64,000 nucleotides of DNA, taken from the NCBI RefSeq assembly GCF_021483235.1, contig NZ_JAKEEC010000010.1, forward strand, positions 54,726 through 118,725. The letters are read 5' to 3'. The translations under genes and the position numbers were made by a program. Origin of the DNA: Arthrobacter alkaliphilus. Lineage in GTDB: Bacteria > Actinomycetota > Actinomycetes > Actinomycetales > Micrococcaceae. Under the pieces are notes generated by a model that made no database searches, was not told the DNA's origin, and saw nothing but the letters and a program-made list of their open reading frames with translations. Position 1 is the first letter of the stretch, and each line of letters starts with the position of its first letter. Shown one piece after another: positions 63,661-64,000 of the stretch.

Positions 63661-63791
63661 GCCTTGAGCATACGGCGCATCATCGGCAAGCTCCATTTGT
63701 GAGAAGGCTACAACTGCGATTGATGGGCGTCACGCGATGGCCGCGCCTTTTGCTGCCGCGGCGGCGGTTGTTGAACCCGGTTGATAAAGCC

Positions 63792-63829
63792 CGACGGCGG
63801 CCCGCGCCTTTCGGTGCGGACCGCCGTCG
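63792..63829 (-). terminator. Terminator of aceE
   Basis: Arms CGACGGCGGCCCGC and GCGGACCGCCGTCG with one mismatch/wobble, loop GCCTTTCGGT, then a GGCTTTAT tail on the reverse strand, 37 bases beyond the aceE stop. Confidence 0.75.
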
Positions 63830-63865
63830 AGATGTTGCTTGGTTTGGTTTCGCTTCGCTGGGCGC

Positions 63866-64000
63866 TTAGCTTTCGCCGCCTGCTCCGCCGGTGGTTCCGG
63901 CATTCACATCGAGGAGACTGTACTTCTCGATTGCCTGGGCCGGCGCGCTCGGGTCGACTTGGCCCTTTGCTGCGAGGAGTTGGAGGGTTTTGGTGACGAT
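63866..64000 (-). CDS. aceE: Pyruvate dehydrogenase E1 component, C-terminal end (partial)
   Basis: The last 44 codons of a gene running past the window. The reading KTLQLLAAKGQVDPSAPAQA and the closing YSLLDVN..GAGGES resemble the end of actinobacterial homodimeric PDH E1. The gene order aceE-fasR-fabD fits. Only the tail is seen, so active-site motifs cannot be checked. Confidence 0.75.
   Translation of the reverse strand: MVTKTLQLLAAKGQVDPSAPAQAIEKYSLLDVNAGTTGGAGGES

Overview
The window is high-GC, gene-dense chromosomal DNA with no ribosomal RNA operon. Gene order and content point to an Arthrobacter-like member of the Micrococcaceae (Actinomycetota). The main clues are an NdgR/LtbR-type IclR regulator divergent from leuCD, the coaD-yceD-rpmF-rnc-mutM-smc-ftsY and rpsP-khpA-rimM-trmD-rplS-lepB-rnhB blocks, the actinobacterial DUF3515, DUF2469 and DUF3145 proteins, and a FasR-type regulator beside fabD-fabH-acpP-fabF. 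The genus is inference; the sequence was not searched against any database.

Layout. 1-6.0 kb: the tail of an upstream gene, a HAD phosphatase, tRNA-Gln and tRNA-Glu, a DUF1697 protein, the IclR regulator facing leuC-leuD, and an AbiEi-like protein. 6.2-16.2 kb: murA, an acyltransferase, gpsA and ddl (peptidoglycan and phospholipid precursors), then thiL, a DAK2 protein, recG and rsmD. 16.2-26.4 kb: two reverse-strand enzymes, coaD, yceD-rpmF-rnc-mutM, smc and ftsY. 26.4-37.8 kb: an MFS transporter, amtB-glnK, zwf, ffh, a hydrolase, thiC under a TPP riboswitch, an amidohydrolase and a two-domain VOC dioxygenase. 37.8-46.1 kb: a small unknown gene, the ribosomal/tRNA-processing operon, two tandem signal peptidases, rnhB, DUF2469, yraN and comM. 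55.1-64 kb: dprA, a small membrane protein, xerC, DUF3145, then on the reverse strand aceE (partial), fasR, fabD, fabH, acpP and fabF.

The most interesting region is 46.14-55.01 kb. An 8.87 kb integrated element splits the competence helicase gene comM. It starts with a 471-residue serine integrase lying directly behind the truncated comM and ends where the comM reading frame resumes, just before dprA. Joining its two ends gives a 50 bp attP: 24 bp arms forming an imperfect inverted repeat around a central TT. The element carries small phage-type genes, a DnaD/replication-like protein, an HK97-fold major capsid protein with two small downstream partners, and right-end cargo: a secreted protein, a two-TM beta-helix protein, a DUF4236 protein and an unknown protein. 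I see no portal, terminase large subunit, prohead protease, tail gene or repressor. It therefore looks like a phiRv1-like satellite or minimal prophage rather than a full phage. The displaced comM 3' fragment also carries an apparent +1 G frameshift, so exact excision would not simply restore ComM.

Regulatory features seen directly include several strong terminator hairpins. One lies inside the start of the first lepB, one lies between khpA and rimM, and one lies between acpP and fabF. A hairpin also covers the ribosome binding site of yraN, and GlnR-like boxes precede amtB.
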